DNA of 64,000 nt from Aegilops tauschii subsp. strangulata (GCF_002575655.3 NC_053037.3:448043793-448107792); one strand, 5' to 3'; counted from the first letter of the stretch, positions 1-11,099 are shown. A program made the numbers and translations. The notes: generated by a model not told the origin, from the sequence alone.

Positions 1-2582
1 TTGGTACTTGCGAACCGCGCCTCATGGGCAAGATGACTAAAACGCCGTTCTCTGGTACTATGGAGAGAGCAACAGATTTGTTGGAAATCATACATACAGA
101 TGTATGTGGTCCGATGAATGTTGAGGCTCGTGGCGGATATCGTTATTTTCTCACCTTCACAGATGATTTGAGCATATATGGGTATATCTACTTAATGAAA
201 CATAAGTCTGAAACATTTGAAAAGTTCAAAGAATTTCAGAGTGAAGTTGAAAATCATCATAACAAGAAAATAAAGTTTTTACGATCTGATCGTGGAGGAG
301 AATATTTGAGTTACGAGTTTGGTCTACATTTGAAACAATGCGGAATAGTTTCGCAACTCACGCCACCCGGAACACCACACCGAAATGGTGTGTCCGAGCG
401 TCGTAATCGTACTTTACTAGATATGGTGCGATCTATGATGTCTCTTACTGATTTACCGCTATCGTTTTGGGGTTATGCTTTAGAGACGGCTGCATTCACG
501 TTAAATAGGGCACCATAGAAATCCGTTGAGACGACGCCTTATGAACTGTGGTTTGGCAAGAAACCAAAGTTGTCGTTTCTTAAAGTTTGGGGCTGCGATG
601 CTTATGTGAAAAAGGTTCAACCTGATAAGCTCGAACCCAAATCGGAGAAGTGTGTCTTCATAGGATACCCAAAGGAGACTGTTGGGTACACCTTCTATCA
701 CAGATCCGAAGGCAAGACATTTGTTGCTAAGAATGGATCCTTTCTAGAAAAGGAGTTTCTCTCGAAAGAAGTGAGTGGGAGGAAAGTAGAACTTGATGAG
801 GTAACTGTACCTGCTCCCTTATTGGAAAGTAGTTCATCACAGAAACCGGTTCCTGTGACGCCTACACCAATTAGCGAGGAAGTTAATGATGATGATCATG
901 GAACTTTGGATCAAGTTGTCACTGAACCTCGTAGGTCAACCAGAGTAAGATCCGCACCAGAGTGGTACGGTAATCCTGTTCTGGAGGTTATGTTACTAGA
1001 CCATGACGAACCTACGAACTATGAAGAAGCGATGGTGAGCCCAGATTCCGCAAAATGGCTTGAGGCCATGAAATCTGAGATGGGATCCATGTATGAGAAC
1101 AAAGTGTGGACTTTGGTTGACTTGCCCGATGATCGGCAAGCCATTGAAAATAAATGGATCTTCAAGAAGAAGACTGACGCTGACGGTAATGTTACTGTCT
1201 ATAAAGCTCGACTTGTTGCGAAAGGTTTTCGACAAGTTCAAGGGATTGACTACGATGAGACCTTCTCACCCGTAGCGATGCTTAAGTCTGTCCGAATCAT
1301 GTTAGCAATTGCCGCATTTTATGACTATGAAATTTGGCAAATGGATGTCAAAACTGCATTCCTGAATGGATTTCTGGAAGAAGAGTTGTATATGATGCAA
1401 CCGGAAGGTTTTGTCGATCCAAAGGGAGCTAACAAAGTGTGCAAGCTCCAGCGATCCATTTATGGACTGGTGCAAGCCTCTTGGAGTTGGAATAAATGCT
1501 TTGATAGTGTGATCAAAGCATTTGGTTTTGTACAGACTTTTGGAGAAGCCTGTATTTACAAGAAAGTGAGTGGGAGCTCTGTAGCATTTCTGATATTATA
1601 TGTGGATGACATATTGCTGATTGGAAATGATATAGAATTTCTGGATAGCATAAAGGGATACTTGAATAAGAGTTTTTCAATGAAAGACCTCGGTGAAGCT
1701 GCTTATATATTGGGCATCAAGATCTATAGAGATAGATCAAGATGCTTAATTGGACTTTCACAAAGCACATACCTTGACAAAGTTTTGAAGAAGTTCAAAA
1801 TGGATCAAGCAAAGAAAGGGTTCTTGCCTGTGTTATAAGGTGTGAAGTAGAGTAAGACTCAATGCCCGACCACTGCAGAAGATAGAGAGAAAATGAAAGA
1901 TGTTCCCTATGCTTCAGCCATAGGCTCTATCATGTATGCAATGTTGTGTACCAGACCTGATGTGTGCCTTGCTATAAGTCTAGCAGGGAGGTACCAAAGT
2001 AATCCAGGAGTGGATCACTGGACAGCGGTCAAGAACATCCTGAAATACCTGAAAAGGACTAAGGATATGTTTCTCGTTTATGGAGGTGACAAAGAGCTCA
2101 TCGTAAATGGTTACGCTGATGCAAGCTTTGACACTGATCCGGAAGATTCTAAATCGCAAACCGGATACGTGCTTACATTGAACGGTGGAGCTGTTAGTTG
2201 GTGCAGTTCTAAACAAAGCATCATGGCGGGATCTACGTGTGAAGCGGAGTACATAGCTGCTTCGGAAGCAGCAAATGAAGGAGTCTAGATGAAGGAGTTC
2301 ATATCCGACCTAGGTGTCATACCTAGTGCATCGGGTCCAATGAAAATCTTTTGTGACAATATTGGTGCAATTGCCTTGGCGAAGGAATCTAGATTTCGCA
2401 AGAGAACCAGGCACATCAAGAGACACGTCAATTCCATCCGGGATTTAGTCCAGGTGGGAGACATAGAAATTTTCAAGATACATACGGATCTGAATGTTGC
2501 AGACCCGTTGACTAAGCCTCTTCCACGAGCAAAACATGATCAGCACCAAGGCTCCATGGGTGTTAGAATCATTACTGTGTAA
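1..2582 (+). pseudogene. copia pol polyprotein (IN-RT-RNase H), inactivated, open at left edge
   Basis: One reading frame runs from the left edge to a TAA at 2580, broken by in-frame stops at 516 (TAG), 1836 (TAA), 1848 (TAG) and 2286 (TAG, at a place where the family usually has Trp). The integrase core shows D, D and E in HTDVCGPM, RSDRGGEY and GVSERRN; the last two are 36 residues apart, as in DD35E. The reverse transcriptase has the QMDVKTAFLNG and YVDDILL motifs. The RNase H part contains YADASFDTD and GSTCEAEYIA. The upstream Cys pair of the pre-integrase region is partly lost (second Cys read as Arg). No frameshift was seen, so decay is by point mutation. The element cannot supply its own enzymes. 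Confidence 0.92.
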
Positions 2583-2615
2583 TCTAGATTATTGACTCTA
2601 GTGCAAGTGGGAGAC

Positions 2616-4353
2616 TAAAGGAAATATGCCCTAGAGGCAATAATAAAGTTATTATTTATTTCCTTATATCATGATAAATGTTTATTATTCATGCTAGAAT
2701 TGTATTAACCGGAAACGTAATACTTGTGTGAATACATAGGCAAACAGAGTGTCACTAGTATGCCTCTACTTGACTAGCTCGTTGATCAAAGATGGTTATG
2801 TTTCCTAGCCATTGACATGGGTTGTCATTTGATTAACGGGATCAGATCATTAGGAGAATGATGTGATTGACTTGACCCATTCCGTTAGCTTAGCACTCGA
2901 TCGTATAGTATGTTGCTATTGCTTTCTTCATGACTTATACATGTTCCTATGACTATGAGATTATGCAACTCCCGTTTACCGTAGGAACACTTTGTGTGCT
3001 ACCAAACGTCACAACGTAACTGGGTGATTATAAAGGTGCTCTACAAGTGTCTCCAAAGGTACTTGTTGGGTTGGCGTATTTCGAGATTAGGATTTGTCAC
3101 TCCGATTGTCGGAGAGGTATCTCTTGGCCCACTCGGTAATGCACATCACTTAAGCCTTGCAAGCATTGCAACTAATGAGTTAGTTGCGGGATGATGTACT
3201 ACGAAACGAGTAAAGAGACTTGCCGGTAACGAGATTGAACTAGGTATTGAGATACCGACGATCGAATCTCGGGCAAGTAACATACCGATGACAAAGCGAA
3301 AAACGTATGTTGTTATGCGGTCTGACCGATAAAGATCTTCATAGAATATGTGGGAGCCAATATGAGCATCCAGTTTCCGCTATTGGTTATTGACTGGAGA
3401 CGTGTCTCGGTCATGTCTACATAGTTCTCGAACCCGTAGGGTCCGCACGCTTAACGTTTCGATGACAATTATATTATGAGTTTATATGTTTTAATGTACC
3501 GAAGATTGTTTGGAGTCCCGGATGTTATCACGGACATGACGAGGAGTCTCGAAATGGTCGAGACATGAAGATTGATATATTGGAAGCCTATATTTGGATA
3601 TCGGAAGTGTTCCGGGTGAAATCGGGATTTTACCGGAGTACCGGAGGGGTTACCGGAACCCCCCGGGGGTTAATGGGCCATAGTGGGCCTTAGTGGAGAA
3701 GAGGAGAGGCAGCCAGGGCAAGGGCCGCGCGCCCCTCCCCCTAGTCCAAATAGGACAAGGAGAGAGGGGCGGCGCCCCCCTTTCCTTCTTCTCCTCCACC
3801 TCTTTCCCCCTCTTCTCCTAATCCAACAAGGAAAAGGGAGGGAGTCCTACTCCTGGTGGGAGTAGGACTCCTCCTGGCGCGCTCCCTCCTGGCCGGCCGC
3901 ACCTCCCCCCTTGCTCCTTTATATACGGGGGCAGGGGGCACCCTAAAGACACAACAATTGATCGTTTGATCTTTTAGCCGTGTGCGGTGCCCCCCTCCAC
4001 CATAGTCCACCTCGATAATACTGTAGCGGTGCTTAGGCGAAGCCCTGCGTCGGTAGAACATCATCATCGTCACCACACCGTCGTGCTGACGAAACTCTCC
4101 CTCAACACTCGGTTGGATCGGAGTTTGAGGGACGTCATCGGGCTGAACGTGTGCTGAACTCGGAGGTGTCGTGCGTTCGGTGCTTGATCGGTCGGATCGT
4201 GAAGACGTACGACTACATCAACCGCGTTGTGCTAACGCTTCCGCTTTCGGTCTACGAGGGTACGTGGACAACACTCTCCCCTCTCGTTGCTATGCATCAC
4301 CATGATCTTGCGTGTGCGTAGGAATTTTTTTGAAATTACTACGTTCCCCAACA
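2616..4353 (+). repeat. 3' LTR of the copia element
   Basis: The LTR is 1,738 bp, the usual size for Angela/BARE. It follows the polypurine tract directly. The first bases read TAAAGGAAATATG where the family normally begins TGTTGGAAATATG, so the 5' terminus is mutated; the 3' terminus CCCCAACA is intact. A TATA-like core sits in a GC-rich part about 1.3 kb in. The short ORFs inside it are not genes. Confidence 0.92.
3920..3926 (+). promoter_or_regulatory. LTR TATA box (copia)
   Basis: CTCCTTTATATACGGGGG lies in the GC-rich part of the LTR. Position and context match the known BARE/Angela LTR promoter. Inferred from sequence and family only. Confidence 0.6.
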
Positions 4354-4659
4354 TATAAATTGATTGAAAATTCAAATCTGTCTCCTTAGGTGCATGCTTA
4401 GGTCCCATGCAAGAAATGGGCATGAATTTCAAACACCGGGGCACCGTTGATTGCTGGCAAAACATTGAGATGACTGGTTTTTTTATTCTAATAAATCTAA
4501 AACTCGTCTGAAATTCATGAAACTTGGCATGCTATCATGGAAGGGCACCCGACATGTTGTGGTATTTTTCATGTCCATTTTGAGAGAAGGCGTACTCGAA
4601 TATTAACAGCCAACAAAGGCATTTTGAAAAAAAATAGCTGCCACTTTAATATCTCAAAC

Positions 4660-4985
4660 GTTTGTATAATGCAAACCGTGTGCGTTCGGTTAACCATTTA
4701 CGTGACGCCACGTGTCTTGGTTTTAATGGCTATAGGTTTTAATGGCTCTTGATCGCAAACGTTTTAGATAGAACCGTATCCAAAGTGAGAGAAGGATTTG
4801 TGCATCTCTTGAACACAAACGGTTCTTTTGGATGACCTGTGTGAACCATTTACAAACAATTTGGTGCGATTTGCATCTGTCATATTGGGTATGTTGCCAT
4901 TTGTCAAACTAGAAAGATTGACATTTGTTGATCTAGTAACATTGCCATTTGCCAACGTTGTAACACTGCGATTTGTCAAAATATG
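4660..4985 (+). repeat. CACTA1 left subterminal repeat region
   Basis: Degenerate motifs such as GCAAACCGTG, CGGTTAACC, GCAAACGTTTTAGA, ACAAACGGTTC and CAAACTAG recur in both orientations. The same vocabulary (AACGTTTTG, CAAACAGTTC, AACCGTATG) recurs near the right end at 7600-8062. 4354-4660 and 4986-5290 are non-coding interior with nothing further recognised. Confidence 0.5.
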
Positions 4986-5295
4986 AAGCTAAAAATCACT
5001 AGCAGTATCTAATTTTTGCAACTAAAATTCAGTAATTAAGCCTAGATGGAGGCGAGGAGGCGTGTTCAGTCGGGCGTGCAGCGGGTGGCACAGTACTATT
5101 CAATTTGACAGCGGGCGGCGCAGTTCCCGATACGGCTTTAATGCAGACGAGGGAGAGGGTAGCGGTTCCCGAAATGTTGAATGGCCAATGATGCATCCTC
5201 CTTCAATTAGCATCGTGTGAATGCATGAGGGAAGTAATGGGAGGACGACCGGGAAAAAAGGCAGCATGATGTGAATGCAACACAGTTTGCACTCA

Positions 5296-5303
5296 TATAA
5301 AGG
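5296..5303 (+). promoter_or_regulatory. TATA box of the first cargo gene
   Basis: CATATAAAGGCGCC lies about 104 bp before the ATG at 5400. This spacing suits a plant promoter with a leader of roughly 70 bases. It suggests the gene was captured with its own promoter. Confidence 0.5.
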
Positions 5304-5399
5304 CGCCCCTCCATTCCAATGCATCTACCACATCATACGCACCTAAGCATTTGCCTAAGCACCTACACTAATAAGCGCAAAAGTGCTCACTCCAGACTC

Positions 5400-5942
5400 A
5401 TGGCGGCGATGCGCGCGAGCGGCCAGCGGCTGTGCCAGATGGTCCACGACGCCGGCCTGCAACATGGCATCGTGGATCGTCTCCACACGGTGTTGGCGAA
5501 CGGCTGGTGGATGGTCGCCGTCGACGCCAGCTATGACTTTCAGTACGACCAGATGATCGTTCGCACCACCAATAGGTTCACCATTGTCAAGAAGCTCGCG
5601 GACGACGTTGCTGTACTCCTCCAGCCCGTGCGCCCGGGCTCCTCATTGCCTGCCACCCTAATCGGCCTCCATGATCGGAACCTCTTTCAAGCACTGGTGG
5701 CCCTGCGACTGCCCGCCAACGCCATGAAGAATGTCCACCTGGAGGTCGCGCTCGCCGCGAGGCGCCTCACCCTGCAAGAAACCGTCGACCTACACATCCA
5801 TGTGTACGAATGAATCATTTACATGGGTATCTACAAGGCCAGTGAGGACGCTATGACGTTAGCCTTCTTCAACCGGCTGGAATCCTTGGATGCCATTGTT
5901 GAGAAGCACCTTGACCTCGCCACAAAAGCCGCCGCTCCTTAG
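5400..5942 (+). pseudogene. Unrecognised CACTA1 cargo gene, one in-frame stop
   Basis: I do not recognise this family. From the ATG at 5400 the frame encodes 137 residues to a TGA at 5811. The same frame then continues open for 43 more codons to a TAG at 5940, and that extension reads like protein (IYKASEDAMTLAFF, DAIVEKHLDLATKAAAP). The original product was therefore probably 180 residues, with one stop arising by point mutation, perhaps CGA to TGA. The protein starts MAAMRASGQRLCQMVHDAGL and is predicted mostly helical, with a central WWMVAVDASYDFQYDQ segment; no signal peptide or membrane span. The first ATG after the TATA box is at 5319, but the ATG at 5400 begins the GC-rich, protein-like part and is preferred. 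It is followed on the same strand by an exonuclease-like gene. Confidence 0.55.
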
Positions 5943-6273
5943 CCGCCGGTCGGTGGCCCGGCGCACTGAGTTGAGGAGGAGGAGGAGGTCGTACGTTGAT
6001 GGATGCATCTTTCTTCTTGCCTAATTATATGCATCACTGTAACTAGTACTCCATCCGTCAATTTATAAGTTGTGTGCTGCCAGTGTCTATCTCGTTACTT
6101 TTTGATAATTTTTGTTTTTTGAACACATGTTGATTGGCTTGAATGAAGGTCTACCCCGCCGTTAGGCGCCGGAGCGCGTTGTGCTCGCCGTTAGGCGCCG
6201 CGGCGCGCTCTGCTCACGTCCATCGGCGCGCTCGGCTTGTGGACAGCTTTTCCTTGCGCGTTCAGCTGCTATA

Positions 6274-6276
<3 letters not shown>

Positions 6277-6338
<62 letters not shown>
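6277..6338. repeat. (AT)31 microsatellite
   Basis: A perfect AT dinucleotide run of 62 bases lies between the two CACTA1 cargo genes. ORFs that appear to encode alternating Tyr-Ile here are artefacts of this repeat. The flanks (6143-6270 and 6339-6600) are GC-rich and repeat each other loosely (GCTCGCCGTT, GCGCGCTCTGCTC). Confidence 0.97.
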
Positions 6339-6340
<2 letters not shown>

Positions 6341-6659
6341 TTGCTCGCCGTTGAGGCGACCACGGAGCGCTCTGCTCGTGTCCCTCCGCGCGTGCTCTGC
6401 CAGCGGTTGGGCGTGCGCACGATCACGTGGGGCCCCCATATGCATGCGGTTGCTTCGCGCGCGTTGGCACTCGATGCAGTTACGTGCGGCACGATGGAGT
6501 TACGCGCTGCAAATTAGAACTGCCATCAGGGCCTGCCGATATTCCTAGCCATCCGGCTTCCCCTTTAATTCCCGCGGCCAGTATAACCTTAGTCTCTTCA
6601 ACCTTTCAATCGCGCCCCACAACACAACAAGCACACCCACGACGACACATAGAGAGGGG

Positions 6660-7352
6660 ATGTCTAGCGGCGCTCCAATGGAGTTTGGCGAGCATAGAGT
6701 GGAGACCCACGCGAGGGAGACGGATCTCTCGGTGGTGTACACCATCGACCCGGCCGTGGTGGACGACTACATCAACAGTGTTGAGCGGTTGCTTGCTTGA
6801 GACAAGTACAAGGTGGTCGGCATCGACCTCCAGTACACCGTCGGTCGTCCCGGCATAGATCAAAAGGTTGTTGTCGCCCAGTTGTGCGTGCGCCATCATG
6901 TCCTCATCTACCACTACTGCATGGCCACAGAGCCTTGCGACCATTTCAACAGGTTTGTCAACAGCATCGACTACAAGTTCGCCATGGTGGAAACCAAAGA
7001 TGATGTAAAAGCGCTCGGTGTTACGGGCTTGGCCTGCAAGAACCTTGTCGAAATCCATGACCACTACAGGGTCTGGGGCAGCACGAAGCAGGACTCCCTG
7101 GTCGAACTCGCCTTGGCCATCATCGACCCCTACTACGAAAAGATGAAGCAGGATGCCCAGAGAACAAGTCCCGTATCCTGGCACAATGGCTGGATGCGGC
7201 AACTGGATGAACCTCACCTCAGGTTTGCGGCCAAGAGCGTGTACACATGCTACGAGATGCACAGGAGGATCGTTGACATGAGGAAGTGCCTCATTACCCA
7301 AATCGACGAGCCCGGATCGAGCCACAAGCAGAGCAAGCGTCACAAGAAGTAA
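6660..7352 (+). pseudogene. WRN-type DEDD 3'-5' exonuclease-like cargo gene, active-site residues lost and one in-frame stop
   Basis: From the ATG at 6660 the frame is 230 codons plus stop, broken only by TGA at 6798 (codon 47). The protein looks like the plant Werner-exonuclease-like (RNase H fold, DEDDy) family: a GIDLQYT strand at 54-60, VAQLCVRHHVLIYHY, a TKDDVKALG motif, SLVELALAII, and an HLRFAAKSVYTCYEM C-terminal helix. Family members normally have DxE in the first motif and YxxxD in the third. Here the Glu is Gln58, the Tyr is Phe189 and the Asp is Ser193; Asp56 and Asp114 remain. It should therefore be catalytically dead even without the stop. It ends in a basic SHKQSKRHKK tail. A distant paralogue lies on the minus strand at 59150-59869. 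A truncated product could start at Met106 or further downstream, but would lack the first motif. Confidence 0.78.
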
Positions 7353-7390
7353 ATGATGATCAGATGATCGTTTATGCTAGTTAATCATGC

Positions 7391-7519
7391 ATGTAATATA
7401 TAGTTTACTTTATTGGTGTGTGGAAATGTCATGTGTGTAGTAGCCACCTATGTAATTATGCATGTAATAGTTTACTTTGGTGTGTGCAAATGCCATGGTT
7501 GTAGTAGACACCTATGTAA
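7391..7519 (+). repeat. Imperfect tandem duplication 3' of the exonuclease-like gene
   Basis: Two copies of about 60 bp, each with GTAATA...AGTTTACTTT, GGTGTGTG and GTAGTAG(C/A)CACCTATGTAA, lie in the 3' flank. The following 7520-7600 holds nothing else recognised. Confidence 0.6.
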
Positions 7520-7599
7520 GTGGATGTTTAATTTGGTTATGCAACCATGTCCTTATAAGTGTGTATATAATGTTGTTGTTATGTATGCAATCCCATCGC

Positions 7600-8062
7600 A
7601 CAACACACACGTCTTATTAGCAGCAACCATCTGTGTTATTATTGGTCTTCGCACACATTTCTGATTACAGACCTGTTTGCCGCGTATCACACACATCTTG
7701 TTATATTGAACCATTTCTGTTCTCTTGTCTCAACACAAACAATTCATCAATGTGAATCGCATGCCGTATATCGCACACACCTTGAATCTGGCTGACCGTT
7801 TCTTTTGTGTTGCCTAATCACAAACAGTTCATCCGAGTGAACTGTATGCTGTATATCGCACACACCTTCATCTGGCTGCCTGTTTCTTTTGTTCCTCCTC
7901 ATCGCAAATAGTTAAGTGGACTGAACCGTATGCCCTGCATCGCACATGCACTTAAATCTGAACCGTGTTTGATGCATCCTCCATCGCAAACGTTTTGCAC
8001 CTTTTTTGATGGGTTTTTTACACCATCGTTTGCGATTATGGCATCACACACAGTTTTGTCGA
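7600..8062 (+). repeat. CACTA1 right subterminal tandem array, about 84-bp period
   Basis: At least three consecutive units start near 7741, 7825 and 7910. Each has GTGAA/ACTG, GCATGCCGTATATCGCACACACCTT-like text, CTGGCTG, and a final CACAAACAGTT or CGCAAATAGTT. More decayed units lie on both sides. The array ends about 12 bp before the TTGTAGTG terminus. Such arrays bind the regulatory transposase protein in En/Spm-type elements; binding here is inferred. Confidence 0.65.
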
Positions 8063-9224
8063 AGGGTCTCTGGTTGTAGTGTCGCGTTAGCAGCATCCTG
8101 CAGTAGTGTTGGGCCGGTTCTGCTAAATGATTTCCCACTTCGAGTTGGTCTGCCATAATGCCCCGAAAATGGTGGGAGCCGCGCGGTCTTTGATAGACTA
8201 AACTGATAGTAACAGTTGTGCGCCTTCAGATGAATAGAGCTAGCCTGTAGGTGATCGATAGGCTGCATATTAGTAGCGGCAAAACCCTATGTTTTCCAGC
8301 CAGTTCCGCTTTCTCGATTTATTTATGGTGGTTATGGTGTACCCCTATTATCTACACTACGATCTTCCTACTGGCTCTGCGCTCTCGTTATCATGGTTTG
8401 GCAATAAACTTTCTATACGGTATATTATGAACCTATCATCTGCCAACTATCCTTACATCTGGGGCCCCCAACAGGGAGCCTATTTTTTGTGTAGTTGTGC
8501 CAGATTATATTAATCTACTCACCATATTACAGCACACATGGGCTCTCTCATCAGAATCCAGTGATAGCACACAAGGGTTTACAGGGAGCCTCTATTATAT
8601 TACAATATCCTCTGCATTACAAAGATAATCTCACTACTATTTGTGTTTTCATGCTTTACAGATATTGTACGTAATCACAATGAATATAAGAATGCACACA
8701 TCAGAAGAATATTGCGGAACAATTCAATAGGTAACAAACTTGGCGTCAAGGGATTGAGGTCCATTGTGGATGCAATGAAACCCACATGCTCCCGACCTAT
8801 AGATTCGTATTCAAAATATGATCCTAATGACTATTTTGAGCTCAAGGAGTCAAAGGCAGATGGCCTATCCTGTTCACCCAATAAGGTGCTTGTTCTAATT
8901 TGGCAAGGTTTTATTGGTTGCACATATCTTGCATAAGGTTTCTTGCATTTCTTTTGCTTCGTTGCACCGCCATATGCTTAGTTTACTCATGATATATGTG
9001 AAGATGTCATGCCCATCCATTATCAACACCTATTCCATTTATCGTGATACCATGTTTTTCCATTCAAATGATGTTCTTGTGTTTCAGACATCCAAAAGGA
9101 AGAGGGTGATTGCAGAACCTGAAGAAGTACAAGCAAAGTCCTTGAAAAAGGTGGTGCTACCGGAGAAATCACATAGCACCCCACGTATATTGGCGATAGA
9201 ACCAGTGCCGCAAAACCTAGGATA

Positions 9225-9760
9225 TCGCAACTATGCTGGTCGCTGCTTTGCTCTTGTGAGTACCTATTGTCCTATCGCTGTCCTTACATTCATACCTGGT
9301 GGATTATGTGACATCATTGTGCATTATAGCTTGCTTATCCACTGTTCGCTCCAAATTATCAGATCTATATTAATGCTTAAATTAATGTAGAGTAAACCCA
9401 ATGCCTATGAAGAAATTTAGTTCCGCATTGTTCTTGTAAGTATCTGTTGTCCTTATATTTGTCAGCTAGTTCTTCATGTACACTTTGCAGCTTATTTTCC
9501 CTTGTCCTCCATTTTTCTACACATCAGATCTACATTTACTCTTGCCAAAATATTGAATAAAACCAATGTTACTGAAGAAGTTTAGCTCCGCATTGCTCTT
9601 GTCAGTGCCTTCTGCCTGTATGTTGTATTTACATTTGTACTCTGCAGCTTAAGTTAAATAATCGCCATTTGTTCCTATATTTTTACATCTATATTTGCTC
9701 TTAACAAAATGTAGAATAAAGGCAATACTCTTGAAGAAGAGTGTGAGGTAAACTTCTTGA
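9225..9760 (+). repeat. About 160-bp exon/intron units, four copies
   Basis: Units centred near 9240, 9400, 9560 and 9715 share (T)GTAGAATAAA.CCAATG, GAAGAAG(T)TTAG, TCCGCATTG(T/C)TCTTGT(A/C)AGT and a TGTCCTTATATTTG-like tail. Each unit contains a short exon and its donor site, so this is tandem exon duplication inside the CACTA2 gene. Some copies have a TAG in the exon. Confidence 0.6.
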
Positions 9761-10049
9761 ATTGCCCCCCCCCATCAATATGGACAAGGCCTTTATAGAG
9801 CCTGTCTTCACTACTAATGTAAGTTTGTTCTCCTCGAGCCTTTAAACTTTGTTGTTTATATTTGGATAGCTATGAGTGCAAATGATGTTTATTTTTGTCG
9901 TCTGCATCAAATTGCTTGTTCAAAGTTTATAAAGTAGAAGTACATAAACATAAGTTTGTCCTTCTCAATTTCAGTCTTTAGTTGTACAATCTAGTTCCTT
10001 ATTCGTACCATGTAAATTAAACTAAACATAGCAAGATATCTTATTTAGC

Positions 10050-10440
10050 ACTATGTGTATGCTTGTGTTCTTGTTCTGTAATCCAGTGGTGTGGTGAGAC
10101 AACCAACAACAACACAATGGCATATCCTGCTATGTCTCAACTATGAACAATGACATATTATATTAATGTTATTTAAATCGTGTCTCTTTATTTACCAATA
10201 TGAAATGGTATAAATTGACAGTACACGCACCATTCATGCTTATACGTTGTTTAGAACTACATCTATGCTTGTGTTCTTGATCTGTAATCAAGTGGTCTGG
10301 TGAAGCTGGCCGCTCCTTCACAATGCCATTTCTTGCCGTCTTAACTATGAACAATGCCTATTATGTTAATGCTATTTTAAACCGTGTCTCTTTATTTCTG
10401 ACAAAGAAATGAGATGAATTGACAGCGTTGATGCTTATAC
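10050..10440 (+). repeat. About 205-bp intronic tandem duplication in CACTA2
   Basis: Two copies share TATGCTTGTGTTCTTG(T)TCTGTAATC, TTAACTATGAACAATG(A)C and AAA(T/C)CGTGTCTCTTTATTT at a spacing of 203-208 bp. They lie in the last intron, just before the acceptor at 10479. Confidence 0.7.
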
Positions 10441-11099
10441 GTGCAAAACCTGTTATCTACCTACTTGTTTCTCTTTCAGGGTGACAACACTGCTGCTAGG
10501 AAGAACTGCCACAATGATAGTGAGACGAACCCATTGTTTGACCCTCTAACACATATTCCAGAGGAGAAGGCAACACATATTGAGGGTAGGGATACAACCA
10601 CGAAGTCACATCTTGATGTAGTGTCAAACTTACTCAGTGACACAAGCTCGATGAAGTCGCCGCCTGAATCTGTTCGACTTCTTCAGTCTGAAATTCAAGA
10701 ATAATTACATGCTTCCGCTCAAATACGACTGGAACTCCAATCTCTATGCAAGATTAACCGTAAGTACAGGATGTTTATTGATGCTATGCAGCTTAAGTTG
10801 GTGGATATGAGCGCCAAAGAAGCGCAGTCTCATCAGGTTGCTAAGCTGCTTGCGCTGCAGCTCCTCGGCCGGGCTAACCTTTCTTGAACTGTGTTGAAGT
10901 GCTGTCGGTTCTGTCTATTATTTTGTCCGCCTGTTAACTTCCACTGGTGGCGACCTGCCCAGTTTATGTAATCTGCTGTCTGGTTGCCCTTTATTATCAT
11001 TGGCGGCGAACTTTGATGCCGAGGGGATGTAATATGCTGTAATTTCTTTGTTGTATAGTCTAGGTTTATTCTTGGTCGGTATGTTGTAATTTAGGCCGG

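Larger units (their letters stand above)
1..4353 (+). mobile_element. Angela/BARE/WIS-type Ty1-copia retrotransposon, 3' part
   Basis: The 3' end of a copia element runs in from the left edge. Order is integrase, reverse transcriptase, RNase H, polypurine tract (GTGGGAG near 2607) and 3' LTR, which is the copia order. The LTR text (ATATGCCCTAGAGGCAATAATAAA near the start, CGTTCCCCAACA at the end) is typical of the Angela/BARE-1/WIS group of Triticeae. The 5' LTR, gag and protease lie outside the window. The element ends inside a CACTA transposon, so it is the youngest layer of the left nest. The target duplication cannot be tested because the left end is missing. Confidence 0.93.
4354..8081 (+). 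mobile_element. CACTA transposon 1, 5' end cut off by the copia insertion, carries two host-type ORFs
   Basis: The right end is TTGTAGTG (8074-8081), the reverse complement of CACTACAA, the CACTA terminal signature. Inside both edges lie repeated AACCGT/AAACGGTT/CGCACACACC motifs (4660-4985 and 7600-8062), as expected for subterminal transposase-binding arrays. No transposase was seen, so the element is non-autonomous. Its cargo is two plus-strand genes (5400-5942 and 6660-7352). The true left terminus should lie beyond the left end of the copia element, outside the window. The sequence after 8081 belongs to a different CACTA gene, so this element appears to be inserted in CACTA2. Confidence 0.72.
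8662..10887 (+). pseudogene. CACTA2 multi-exon gene (3' half), function not recognised
   Basis: Exons with good splice sites: 8662-8885 (acceptor TTTACAG, donor AAG|GTGCTT), 9088-9255 (acceptor TTTCAG, donor CTT|GTGAGT), short repeated exons near 9390-9440, 9552-9605 and 9710-9755, and a last exon 10480-10887 (acceptor CTCTTTCAG). The last exon has a TAA at 10702, but its frame continues to a TGA at 10885 and stays protein-like. It encodes a Ser/Thr-rich stretch followed by PPESVRLLQSEIQE and a coiled coil. The same PESVRLLxSxxQ motif heads the coiled coil of the CACTA3 last exon (34995-35432), which supports both as the same gene. Genes in this position in En/Spm elements encode a transposase or DNA-binding partner; that role is inferred. 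Confidence 0.55.

Noticed and set aside
6050..6110. ACTCCATCCGTCAATTTATAAG, possible Stowaway end
   Set aside because: No inverted partner or TA duplication nearby; at most a fragment.
6606..7343. 245-codon open frame on the minus strand opposite the exonuclease-like gene
   Set aside because: It mirrors the GC-rich third positions of the real plus-strand gene; the plus strand has the recognisable exonuclease motifs and the minus frame has none.
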